Positions 27,007-34,696 of a DNA stretch of 47,921 nt are shown here, in pieces (within the stretch, counting starts at the first letter, position 1; each line of letters opens with the position of its first letter). Origin of the DNA: Candidatus Palauibacter poriticola (GTDB lineage: Bacteria; Gemmatimonadota; Gemmatimonadetes; Palauibacterales; Palauibacteraceae); the NCBI GenBank assembly GCA_012270965.1, contig JAAXHJ010000085.1, positions 1 through 47,921 on the forward strand. Direction: 5' to 3'. The notes below the pieces were generated by a model. It ran no database searches. It saw nothing but the letters and a program-made list of their open reading frames with translations, and was not told the origin of the DNA. A program made the translations under genes and the position numbers.

Positions 27007-28608
27007 TTGTCGGAAGTGATCCCAGCCGAACCGTCACCGACCTCCACGCTCAGCGTCGCCGACCTCTTCGCCCGACACGCGGAGTTGAGCCCGCACGCGC
27101 CCTGCATGCGGGCGGGGGACGGGTCGTGGAGCTATTCCCGCGTCTTCGCGCAGGCGCGCGCCCTGGCGGTGGGCCTCCGCAACCTGGGGGTCGAGCCGGG
27201 GGATCGCGTGGCGGTCCAGTTGCCGAATTGGCCCGAATTCGTGGTCTCCACCCTAGCGGTCGCGGAAGCGGGCGCCGTCCTCGTGCCCATCGGTCCGAAC
27301 TGCTCGGCGCGCGAACTGCGCTTCACGCTGCGCAACTCCGAGGCCGCCGTCGCGATCTCGGCCGAGAACTGGAACGGCGTGGACTATCTCCAGCGTTTCG
27401 AGACCCTCCTCACCGGGCTGCCGGACCTGCAGTACGTGGTGACGGTCGGAGAGGAGGATCTCTGGTACGACGACCGGATCTTCCAGTTCGAGGACCTCAT
27501 CGCGAGCGGCCGTGGCCGGGAAGTCCCACCGACGGAGGTGGATTCGCGGCGCGATCCGTGCGCGATTCTGTACACGCCCGGAACCACGGGGGCTCCGAAG
27601 GGGGTTGTCCTCACGCACGACAACCTGGTGCGGACCGCCCTCGCGACGGCCGCGCGCATGGAGTTGGACGCCGACGACCGAACGCTGTGTATCGTCTCGC
27701 TGCCGAACATCTTCGGGCTCACCGCCCTGCTCACGACGCTCGGCACGGGAGGGGCGCTGGTGCTGCAGGAGGCCTTCGACGCGGCTGGCGCGCTCGCGCT
27801 CGCGCGGGAGCACGAGGCCACGGTCGTGCACGGTGTCCCGACGATGTTCGTGATGCTGTTGCGGGCGCTGGAACAGGGCGGGGCCCGGCCCGACTCGCTG
27901 CGCACCGGCGTCATCGCGGGCGCCCCCGTCGGCGACGACCTGGTGCGCGACGTGCGCCGCCGCCTCATCCCCGACCTCGAGAGCGCCTACGGCCTCACCG
28001 AAACCTCCCCCACGGTCTCGATCACGACCCGCTCGGATCCCGAGCCGAAGCGGGCCCACACGGTGGGCCGCCCGCTCGAGGGAGTCGAACTAAAGGTGCT
28101 TGACGAGGCCGGCGGGGAACTCCCCACCGAGTCCGTGGGCGAACTCGCCGTGCGGGGGTTCAACGTGATGCGCGGCTACTTCCGCCAGCCCGGCCAGACT
28201 CGAAAAGCCATGACGGAAGACGGCTTCCTGAAGACGGGCGACCTTGCGATGGTCGACCCCGAGGGTTACCTGCATATCGTCGGCCGCTTGAGCGACGTGA
28301 TTCTTCGTGGGGGGCACAGCGTCCACCCCGCCGAAATCGAAGCGCAGCTCCGGTCCCACCCCGCGGTGGAGGAAGCGGTGGTTCTCGGGGTTCCCAACGA
28401 TGTGCTGGGCGAACTCATCTGCGCCTGCGTGATCACTACCGAAGGGGCCCTGATCACGGCCGACGAAATCCGCGATTTCTGCCACGAGTCTCTGGCGGAG
28501 CACAGAGTGCCGGATCTCATTCACTTTCTGGATGAGCTTCCGGAGGCCTCCAGCGCACAAGCGCGCCGCGTGAAGCTGGCCCGCATCATACGCGCCGAGG
28601 CCGATTAG
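27007..28608 (+). CDS. AMP-binding acyl-CoA synthetase-like protein (A10 lysine absent)
   Basis: ANL-superfamily adenylating enzyme of about 533 residues. The ATP loop is YTPGTTGAPKGVVLTH. Other core motifs are ESAYGLTETSPTVS, DGFLKTGDLAMVDPEGYLHIVGR, and the hinge motif LSDVILRGGHSVHPAEIE. The C-terminal domain contains FLDELPEASSAQARRVKLA, where acyl-CoA synthetases normally have P-x3-(S/T)-G-K-x3-R. The catalytic Gly-Lys aligns with Ala-Gln here. The protein may therefore not complete adenylation in the usual way, although thioesterification could remain. TTG 27007 is used because it starts just after the aroB stop (GTG 27016 is an alternative). The substrate is unknown. Confidence 0.9.
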   Translation: MSEVIPAEPSPTSTLSVADLFARHAELSPHAPCMRAGDGSWSYSRVFAQARALAVGLRNLGVEPGDRVAVQLPNWPEFVVSTLAVAEAGAVLVPIGPNCSARELRFTLRNSEAAVAISAENWNGVDYLQRFETLLTGLPDLQYVVTVGEEDLWYDDRIFQFEDLIASGRGREVPPTEVDSRRDPCAILYTPGTTGAPKGVVLTHDNLVRTALATAARMELDADDRTLCIVSLPNIFGLTALLTTLGTGGALVLQEAFDAAGALALAREHEATVVHGVPTMFVMLLRALEQGGARPDSLRTGVIAGAPVGDDLVRDVRRRLIPDLESAYGLTETSPTVSITTRSDPEPKRAHTVGRPLEGVELKVLDEAGGELPTESVGELAVRGFNVMRGYFRQPGQTRKAMTEDGFLKTGDLAMVDPEGYLHIVGRLSDVILRGGHSVHPAEIEAQLRSHPAVEEAVVLGVPNDVLGELICACVITTEGALITADEIRDFCHESLAEHRVPDLIHFLDELPEASSAQARRVKLARIIRAEAD

Positions 28609-28624
28609 CAGCCCGCGGGGCTGC
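28608..28624 (+). terminator. short terminator-like hairpin after the synthetase gene
   Basis: GCAGCCC-GCG-GGGCTGC, a perfect 7-bp stem, begins at the last base of the stop codon. There is no T-run, so termination strength is doubtful. Confidence 0.4.
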
Positions 28625-28757
28625 ACGACCAGATCGCCGCGGCGGTCGCCGGGCAAAGCGGCCCGCGGCCGGACCGGCGAGAACGCGAACGGTGGTCCGT
28701 AGACCCCTCTCACCATCCCCCCCGCCACCGGGGGCGAGGCGGAGGGGCCTCACCGGG

Positions 28758-28777
28758 CCGTTCGCGACAACGAACGG
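28758..28777 (+). promoter_or_regulatory. hairpin in the leader of the NYN/LOTUS gene
   Basis: CCGTTCG-CGACAA-CGAACGG, a perfect 7-bp stem with a 6-base loop, ends 10 bp before ATG 28788, just ahead of the AGAGGA ribosome-binding site. It could be a DNA operator or an RNA stem affecting translation. Because the downstream protein is a predicted RNA-binding nuclease, autoregulation is conceivable, but this is inference. Confidence 0.45.
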
Positions 28778-28787
28778 AACAGAGGAC

Positions 28788-31190
28788 ATGAACGACATGT
28801 ACACGCGGGCGCCTCACCGGCGCCCCTCCGCCGATATGGCGGACGCCGCAGCACTTCTCATCGACTTCGACAACGTGACCATGGGGATCCGGTCCAACCT
28901 GGGACAGGAACTCCGCAACTTCCTCGATTCGGACATCATCCGCGGCAAGGTGGCCGTCCAGCGGGCGTACGCGGACTGGCGACGCTATCCCCAGTACATC
29001 GTGCCGCTCTCCGAGGCGTCCATCGACCTTATCTTCGCGCCCGCCTACGGGTCGTCGAAGAAGAACGCCACCGATATCCGACTCGCGATCGACGCGCTCG
29101 AGCTGGTGTTCATCCGTCCCGAGATCGGAACCTTCATCCTCCTCTCGGGGGACTCGGACTTCTCGAGCCTCGTGCTGAAACTGAAGGAGTACGGGAAGTA
29201 TGTGATCGGCGTGGGGCTCCAGGAGTCCACTTCGGACATCCTCGTTCAGAACTGCGACGAGTACTACAGCTACAACCGGCTGTCCGGGCTCTCGTCGACC
29301 GATGAGATTCAGACGAAGAAGCACGATCCGTGGGAGTTGACGAGCAGGGCCGTCGCGCGCATGGCCGAGCGCGGCGACGTGATGCGGTCGGATCGCCTGA
29401 AGCAGGTGATGCTGGAGATGGACCCGGGCTTCGACGAGAAGACGGCTGGCTTCTCCCGCTTCAATCGGTTTCTGAGTGAAGCGGCCAAGCGCGATCGAAT
29501 CGTGCTGCGGAAGCGGGAGAACGGCCAGTACGACGTCGCCCTGCCGTCCGGCGTGGCGTCGGCGGCGGTGGCGGGTGCCGGCGCGGTATCCGCCAAGGGA
29601 GAGGCTGCGACGGCGAGGAGCCGCGGGCGGCGCGGCCGTCGCGGAGGCCGCGGCCGCGGGCGCGCGTCCGCTCCGAAAGCCCAGGAGGAGCGGGCACCCG
29701 CGAAGGCCGGAAAGCCGTCGGCGAAGGCCGGAAGACCATCGGCGAAGGCCGGAATGCCATCGGCGAAGGTGCCGGACTCTCGGGCGGCGACCGTCGAAGG
29801 CGCCTACGACGCGCTGAAGCGCGCGGTGGCCGAACTTTCGCGGGACGGAGCCCCGGTCCGCGATTCGATGGCCAAGCGCCAGCTCCTGCAGTACGACGCC
29901 ACCTTCGACGAGGGCAGCTTCGGCTTCAGCAAGTTCAGCCTCTTCCTGCGGGCGGCGCACGACGCCGGCGTCGTCCGGCTGTCCCGGCAGGAAGACGGCA
30001 ATCACTATCTGACCGTCGCCGCCGCGCCCGCCGCGCCGGCACGCGAGGCGGAGCCGGCGCCGGCCGAGAGCGCGGAGGAAGCGGGTGGGCGGTCTCCTCT
30101 GTCCGCTGCGGCGAGGGCCGCGCGCAAGACGCTCGGCCGCTTCCGGCGAGGGCCGGCGACCCGCGGCGAGGCGCCGCCCGCGAGCAAGCCGGCACCGCGC
30201 AGCGAGACCGCGCCCCCGAGCCGGGAGGCGGCCCCGAGCAAGAAGGCACCCGCGAGCAAGCCCGCGGCCCGGAGCAAGCCAGCAGCCCCGAGCAAGAAGG
30301 CCGCCGCGAGCAAACCAGCGGCCCGCAGCGAGGCGGCGTCCCGCAGCAAGCCTGTACCCCGGCGCGCGCCATCGTCTCGGGCGGCCGCTGCGGACACGGC
30401 GGGTCAGCAAGAAAAGCCGCCTCGCTCCGGACGCGGGGCCAAGGATCCGTCCGGCGCGCAGGGGGTGAAGACCGCCGCGAGCGGCCGGGCGCATCAGGGT
30501 CGGCCCGACCGGCGACGCGGCGCGTCCGACGGGCGCCATGGCGCGCCAGGAGCGCGGGAGCAGCCGGCCTCGGGAGCGAAGCGCGAGCAGGCGCCGCCGA
30601 AGCGGGAGCCCGCGGCGTCGGTGCCGAAGCAAGAGCCCGCGGCGTCGGCACCGCAGCGCGAGCCGGAAGCCCGAGACGGCCAGCCGAGCGCCCGTGAGGA
30701 GACGCCTTCCCGGCGAACGCTGGGGCGTTACCGGTCGGGATCCCGCGGACGGACGGCCGCGCCAGGCGCGGCGAAAAGGGCGGGTGCGCCCCGTATCGGC
30801 CCGGTTGCCGATGAGCCACCGGCCACGGGGGCGACGCAGAAAGACGGAAAGCCCGCGGACGGTCCGACGCGCGGCACGCCGCCGGCCCGCGAGGCCGGAG
30901 GGGCCCGCAAGTCGTCCCGCGGAGCCGCGAAGCCGGCCGCGAAGCCTACCGCGAGACCGGCCGCGAAACAGAGGGCGAGACCGGCTGCGAAGCCGGCCGG
31001 AGGACCCGTCGGGCACATGGTCCGCAACTACGCGGGCGTCGGGAAGCGGACCGCGGAGGTGCTCTTCGACCACTTCGGCGACCGCGTGTTCGAGGTCATC
31101 GACTCCGAGCCGGCGCGCCTGACCGAGGTGCTCTCGGAGGGTCGGGCGAAAGTGGTTCGCAAGGCCCGGCGCGCCGAGCGGGAAAGCTGA
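28788..31190 (+). CDS. NYN-domain (PIN-like) ribonuclease with two LOTUS/OST-HTH domains and C-terminal HhH
   Basis: An 800-residue predicted RNA-processing protein. The NYN domain (about 18-165) has acidic motifs LIDFDNV, NATDIRLAID and LLSGDSDFSSLV. LOTUS/OST-HTH 1 lies about 180-250 (DPWELTSRAVARMAERGDVM to RENGQYDVAL). OST-HTH 2 lies about 340-410 (DALKRAVAELSRDGAPV to DGNHYLTVA). The next 330 residues are Ala/Pro/Lys/Arg/Ser-rich, low complexity and very basic, with several short repeats. The C-terminus (VRNYAGVGKRTAEVLFDHFG) is helix-hairpin-helix-like. ATG 28788 is chosen for AGAGGA and the adjacent hairpin. NYN plus OST-HTH proteins (LabA-like) bind and probably cleave RNA. The basic linker would suit RNA condensation or tethering; the target is unknown. 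Confidence 0.9.
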   Translation: MNDMYTRAPHRRPSADMADAAALLIDFDNVTMGIRSNLGQELRNFLDSDIIRGKVAVQRAYADWRRYPQYIVPLSEASIDLIFAPAYGSSKKNATDIRLAIDALELVFIRPEIGTFILLSGDSDFSSLVLKLKEYGKYVIGVGLQESTSDILVQNCDEYYSYNRLSGLSSTDEIQTKKHDPWELTSRAVARMAERGDVMRSDRLKQVMLEMDPGFDEKTAGFSRFNRFLSEAAKRDRIVLRKRENGQYDVALPSGVASAAVAGAGAVSAKGEAATARSRGRRGRRGGRGRGRASAPKAQEERAPAKAGKPSAKAGRPSAKAGMPSAKVPDSRAATVEGAYDALKRAVAELSRDGAPVRDSMAKRQLLQYDATFDEGSFGFSKFSLFLRAAHDAGVVRLSRQEDGNHYLTVAAAPAAPAREAEPAPAESAEEAGGRSPLSAAARAARKTLGRFRRGPATRGEAPPASKPAPRSETAPPSREAAPSKKAPASKPAARSKPAAPSKKAAASKPAARSEAASRSKPVPRRAPSSRAAAADTAGQQEKPPRSGRGAKDPSGAQGVKTAASGRAHQGRPDRRRGASDGRHGAPGAREQPASGAKREQAPPKREPAASVPKQEPAASAPQREPEARDGQPSAREETPSRRTLGRYRSGSRGRTAAPGAAKRAGAPRIGPVADEPPATGATQKDGKPADGPTRGTPPAREAGGARKSSRGAAKPAAKPTARPAAKQRARPAAKPAGGPVGHMVRNYAGVGKRTAEVLFDHFGDRVFEVIDSEPARLTEVLSEGRAKVVRKARRAERES
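29700..29762. repeat. 3 x 21-bp in-frame tandem repeat in the NYN/LOTUS gene
   Basis: Units at 29700-29720, 29721-29741 and 29742-29762 each begin GCGAAGGCCGGAA and encode Ala-Lys-Ala-Gly-(Lys/Arg/Met)-Pro-Ser. A partial fourth unit follows. The repeat sits in the linker between the two LOTUS domains. Confidence 0.95.
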
Positions 31191-31261
31191 ACGACCCGGC
31201 CGGCCCGGATGCCGGATGCGGACCGATCGGTGCCGGCTTTCTGTCCCGCCCCGCCGTCGAG

Positions 31262-31792
31262 GTGGCCCGGGCGCTACTTGGTTGCACGGTGCGTTCCGAC
31301 TGTGCCGGCGAGCGGACGGTCGGCCGGATCGTCGAGACGGAAGCCTACACCGGGCCCGAGGACGAAGCCTGCCACGCGGCGGAGCGGATCGGCCGCACCG
31401 CGCGGAACGCGCCGCTGTTCGGACCTCCGGGCACCGCGTACATCCACCGCAACTACGGCATCCACTGGCTTCTGAACGTGGTCACGGGACCGGAGGGCTT
31501 CCCGGCCGGCGTGCTCCTGCGAGCGCTCGAGCCCATCGAGGGTCTCGATGTCATGCGGCGCCGCCGCGGCCGCGCCGAACTCACCAACGGTCCGGCCCGG
31601 CTCGCCCAAGCGCTCGCGGTGGGCCCCGAAGTGCAGGGGCATCGGCTCGATCATCCTCCGCTTGCTCTGCATTGGGGAGAAGCTGCCCCGGAGGCGGCGG
31701 TACAGGTGACGACGCGGATCGGGATCTCGCGCGCGGCGGACCGACCCCTCAGGTTCTACGATCGACGGAGCCGCTGGGTCTCGAGGCGCTAG
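31262..31792 (+). CDS. 3-methyladenine DNA glycosylase (AAG/MPG family)
   Basis: This enzyme excises alkylated purines from DNA. The protein shows IVETEAYTGPEDEACHA, with the catalytic Glu and DNA-intercalating context, and RNAPLFGPPGTAYIHRNYG. It also shows LLNVVTGPEGFPAGVLLRALEP, LTNGPARLAQAL, and IGISRAADRPLRFY at the end. Motifs and length (176 residues) are about 10-15 residues short at the N-terminus. Homologues begin with a segment matching GFLSRPAVEVARALLG, which is open here from 31235. The first canonical start in frame is GTG 31262, so either translation begins at a non-standard codon such as CTG 31241 or 31187, or the protein is slightly short. Confidence 0.88.
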   Translation: MARALLGCTVRSDCAGERTVGRIVETEAYTGPEDEACHAAERIGRTARNAPLFGPPGTAYIHRNYGIHWLLNVVTGPEGFPAGVLLRALEPIEGLDVMRRRRGRAELTNGPARLAQALAVGPEVQGHRLDHPPLALHWGEAAPEAAVQVTTRIGISRAADRPLRFYDRRSRWVSRR

Positions 31793-31814
31793 CATGCCGC
31801 GGCCTCCGCGTCGG

Positions 31815-31833
31815 CGCCGCTCGAACGCAGCGG
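31815..31833. repeat. REP-like intergenic hairpin, copy 2
   Basis: Matches 25002-25020 in 18 of 19 bases, with one stem mismatch. It lies in the 73-bp gap before the nhaC-like gene. Confidence 0.35.
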
Positions 31834-31865
31834 GCTTCGCCACGCTAAACGCCGGGAGGATGTGA

Positions 31866-33302
31866 ATGGCCGAAATCGCGCTACAGGAAGTCGGCACGTA
31901 CGGCTTCGCCTCGCTTCTCCCCCCGTTGCTGGCCATTGGGCTCGCGATCTACACGCGCCAGGTCTTCCTCTCCTTGGCGGCCGGGATCTGGCTCGGACAC
32001 ACGATTCTCTCCGGCTGGGACCCGGCCGCGGGCGCCGCGGGCGGGATCGATGGCGCGATCGGCGTGCTCGGCGCCGCGGGCAACGCGCGGGTCATCGTGT
32101 TCACATTCCTCATCGGCGCCCTCATCGCCACGGTGGAGGCGAATGGCGGCATGCGGGGCTTCGTGCGCTGGGTCGAGCAGGCCCGGTGGGTGACGAACGC
32201 CCGGCGCGCCCAGATCATGGCTTGGCTGATCGGGATCGTCGTCTTCATCGAATCGAATCTCACGATCCTCGTCGCGGGCTCCGTGTCGCGGCCCCTCTTC
32301 GACCGCTTCAAGATCTCGCGCGAGAAGCTGGCCTACATCGTCGACTCGACCTCGGCGCCCGTCTGCATCCTCATCCCGTTCAACGCGTGGGGCGCGCTGG
32401 TCCTGGGGATCCTGACCGAGCAGGGCGTGGCCAACCCGCTCGGCGTCTTTCTCGTCGCGATTCCGCTCAACCTCTATGCCGTCGCGGCCCTCGTGCTCGC
32501 GGGTCTGACCGCCTTCCGGGGCTGGAACTGGGGTCCGATGCAGAAGGCCGAGGCGCGCACGCGGGACGGACGTCTCCAATGGGATCACGCCGTGGCGCTC
32601 GCCGACCCGGAGGAAATCGCGCCGCCGCCGCCCGAGGGCGTTGCGCTCAAGCCACGCAACATGCTGATCCCGATCGCGGCCATGGTCGTCTCCATGCCCC
32701 TGTTCATGTGGGTCACGGGTGGTGGGAGGATCGCCGAGGGTTCCGGCACGACGAGCGTGCTGTGGGCGGTGCTGGCGGGGCTGGCGCTCGCTTGGCTCCT
32801 CGCCCTGGGCCAGCGCTCTCTCGACATCGAGGCGCTGAGCCGCGTCGGCCTCAAGGGGGCGGGCGCCCTGACCGGCATGGCGGTCGTGCTCTGGCTCGCG
32901 CTCTCGCTCGGCGATGTGACGAGGTCGCTGGGGACGGGTCTCTATGCGGCGGGCGTCGTGGGAGACGCCTTCCCGCTCATGGTGCTGCTGCCGCTGGTGT
33001 TCGTCGTCACGGGCGGCATCGCCTTCGCCACCGGGAGCAGTTGGGGGACGTTCGCGATCATGCTCGCGGTGGCCATACCGCTTGCGAACGCCCTCGGCCT
33101 GCCGCCCGCGCCGTTCGTGGCGGCGGTGCTGTCGGGCGGCATCTTCGGTGACCACTGCAGCCCGATCAGCGATACGACGATCATCGCCTCACTCGCGTCG
33201 GCCACCGATCACATCGAGCACGTCCGCACACAGATTCCGTATGCGCTCGTCGCGGGAGGGATCGCGACGGTGGGCTTCGCCATCGTCGGGGCGCTGATGT
33301 GA
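31866..33302 (+). CDS. nhaC: NhaC-family Na+/H+ antiporter
   Basis: An inner-membrane antiporter of 478 residues with about 11-12 hydrophobic segments. Landmarks are LLPPLLAIGLAIYTRQVFLSL near the N-terminus, FIESNLTILVAGSVSRPLFD with a membrane-embedded acidic residue, and STSAPVCILIPFNAWGAL. Most diagnostic is the late stretch GGIFGDHCSPISDTTIIAS followed by DHIEHVRTQIPYAL. A hydrophilic central loop (about 215-260) contains a Pro run. GGGAGGATGTGA precedes ATG 31866. It overlaps lysA by four bases. Members of the family move Na+/H+ or, in some cases, amino-acid-like substrates coupled to ions. Adjacency to lysA does not prove a lysine link. Confidence 0.88.
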   Translation: MAEIALQEVGTYGFASLLPPLLAIGLAIYTRQVFLSLAAGIWLGHTILSGWDPAAGAAGGIDGAIGVLGAAGNARVIVFTFLIGALIATVEANGGMRGFVRWVEQARWVTNARRAQIMAWLIGIVVFIESNLTILVAGSVSRPLFDRFKISREKLAYIVDSTSAPVCILIPFNAWGALVLGILTEQGVANPLGVFLVAIPLNLYAVAALVLAGLTAFRGWNWGPMQKAEARTRDGRLQWDHAVALADPEEIAPPPPEGVALKPRNMLIPIAAMVVSMPLFMWVTGGGRIAEGSGTTSVLWAVLAGLALAWLLALGQRSLDIEALSRVGLKGAGALTGMAVVLWLALSLGDVTRSLGTGLYAAGVVGDAFPLMVLLPLVFVVTGGIAFATGSSWGTFAIMLAVAIPLANALGLPPAPFVAAVLSGGIFGDHCSPISDTTIIASLASATDHIEHVRTQIPYALVAGGIATVGFAIVGALM

Positions 33303-34696
33303 AGCACGTCCTACCCGTTTCATGGACGGAGGCCGGCGGGCGCGCGCGCGTCGGCGGGGTGGCCCTGACCGAACTCGCGGCCCGATTCGGGACGCCGCTG
33401 GTGGTCGTCGACGAGAGCCACCTCGAGGATCGCCTCGCCCGCTTTCGCGCCGCCTTCGGGGCGGACGCCGGACTGACGTACGCCGGCAAGGCCTTCCTGT
33501 GCGGCGCCCTCGTGCGGCTCTTGGACCGGAAGGGCTGGCTCGTGGATGTCGTCTCGGGCGGGGAACTCGAACTCGTGCGGCGGGCCGGGTTCCCGATGCG
33601 CGACGTCATCCTGCACGGGAACGCCAAATCGACCGCCGAGTTGGAACGGGCCATCGACTACGGGGTGGGGCGGATCGTCATCGACCATCCGGACGAGGTC
33701 GATGACCTTGGGAAAGCTGCGGCCGCGGTCGGATCCAAACATCGTCCCGAGCTGCTCCTGCGCCTGAACGTGGACCTGACCCCGGAGACTCACGAGAAGG
33801 TGCGGACGGTGGGGCCGGGCACGCAGTTCGGGATGTCGCCGCCCGACGCCGCGTCCGTCGCGCGCCGGATCACGGGCTCCGGGCGGTGGCGTCTGACCGG
33901 CGTCCACATCCACGCGGGCAGCCAGATTCGGGATCCCGCCCTCTTCTCCCGCGTCGCGGAGGCGGCGGTGGGATTCGTCGCGCCGTTGCGGCGCTGTTTT
34001 CCCGAGAGGGTCGACTTGGATCTGGGGGGAGGGCTCGCGGCGCCGTACCGTGACGGGGAAGAGGTGCCCTCGCCCCGGGAGTACGCAGAAGCGCTGCGGG
34101 GCGGCCTGCAGCGGGCCGGCGCGGAGGCGCGGCTGGGGGCGTACCGGCTCATCGTCGAACCGGGCCGGTCCGTGATCGCGAACGCGGGCCTCACCCTCTA
34201 CACGATCCACGCGCGCAAGCGTCTCGACGGGGCCGGGGAGGCGCTGGCCGTGGACGGCGGGCTCTCCGACAACCCGCGCCCGTCGCTGTACGGGGCGAGC
34301 TACGAGGTGCTCAACGCGTCGCGCGCGCGCGACGAGGCCGGGCGGACGTTTCGCGTCGTGGGACGGCACTGCGAGTCGGGCGACGTGATCGCGCCGGCGG
34401 CGACGCTGCCCGGCGACACGGCCGTGGGCGACGTGCTCGCCATCCCGGGCACGGGCGCCTACGTGTTCGCGATGTCGAGCCGGTACAACGGGGTCGGGCG
34501 CCCCGCCGTCGTGTTCGTACGGGACGGCGCGGCGCGGGAAGTGGTTCGCCGCGAGACGGACGACGATCTCCTGGCGTGCGACCTCACGCTCGGCAGCCCG
34601 GAGCCGGCCTGCGGCACCCGCCCGGAGCCGACGCGCGGCGCCCGCCCAGTCAACGTCGCCGCCGGTTCAGCCGTCGCGAGCGCGGTACGCCCGTGA
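33299..34696 (+). CDS. lysA: diaminopimelate decarboxylase
   Basis: LysA decarboxylates meso-diaminopimelate to lysine using PLP. The 465-residue protein has LTYAGKAFLCGALVRLL (PLP lysine in YAGKA), DVVSGGELELVRRAGFP, ILHGNAKSTAELERAI, and GTQFGMSPPDA. These are followed by LTGVHIHAGSQIRD, DLDLGGGLAAPY (phosphate loop), IVEPGRSVIANAG, and GRHCESGDVIAPAATLPG with the active-site Cys. The start is GTG 33299, overlapping the nhaC stop as GTGA. About 40 residues at the C-terminus (from about 425) are Pro/Arg/Ala-rich and not part of the fold. That tail overlaps the helicase start. Confidence 0.95.
   Translation: MKHVLPVSWTEAGGRARVGGVALTELAARFGTPLVVVDESHLEDRLARFRAAFGADAGLTYAGKAFLCGALVRLLDRKGWLVDVVSGGELELVRRAGFPMRDVILHGNAKSTAELERAIDYGVGRIVIDHPDEVDDLGKAAAAVGSKHRPELLLRLNVDLTPETHEKVRTVGPGTQFGMSPPDAASVARRITGSGRWRLTGVHIHAGSQIRDPALFSRVAEAAVGFVAPLRRCFPERVDLDLGGGLAAPYRDGEEVPSPREYAEALRGGLQRAGAEARLGAYRLIVEPGRSVIANAGLTLYTIHARKRLDGAGEALAVDGGLSDNPRPSLYGASYEVLNASRARDEAGRTFRVVGRHCESGDVIAPAATLPGDTAVGDVLAIPGTGAYVFAMSSRYNGVGRPAVVFVRDGAAREVVRRETDDDLLACDLTLGSPEPACGTRPEPTRGARPVNVAAGSAVASAVRP

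Noticed and set aside
30085-30468. Open frames of 100-300 codons within the NYN/LOTUS linker on both strands
   Set aside because: They are frameshifted readings of a low-complexity GC-rich stretch. The main frame is continuous from the NYN domain to the HhH end.
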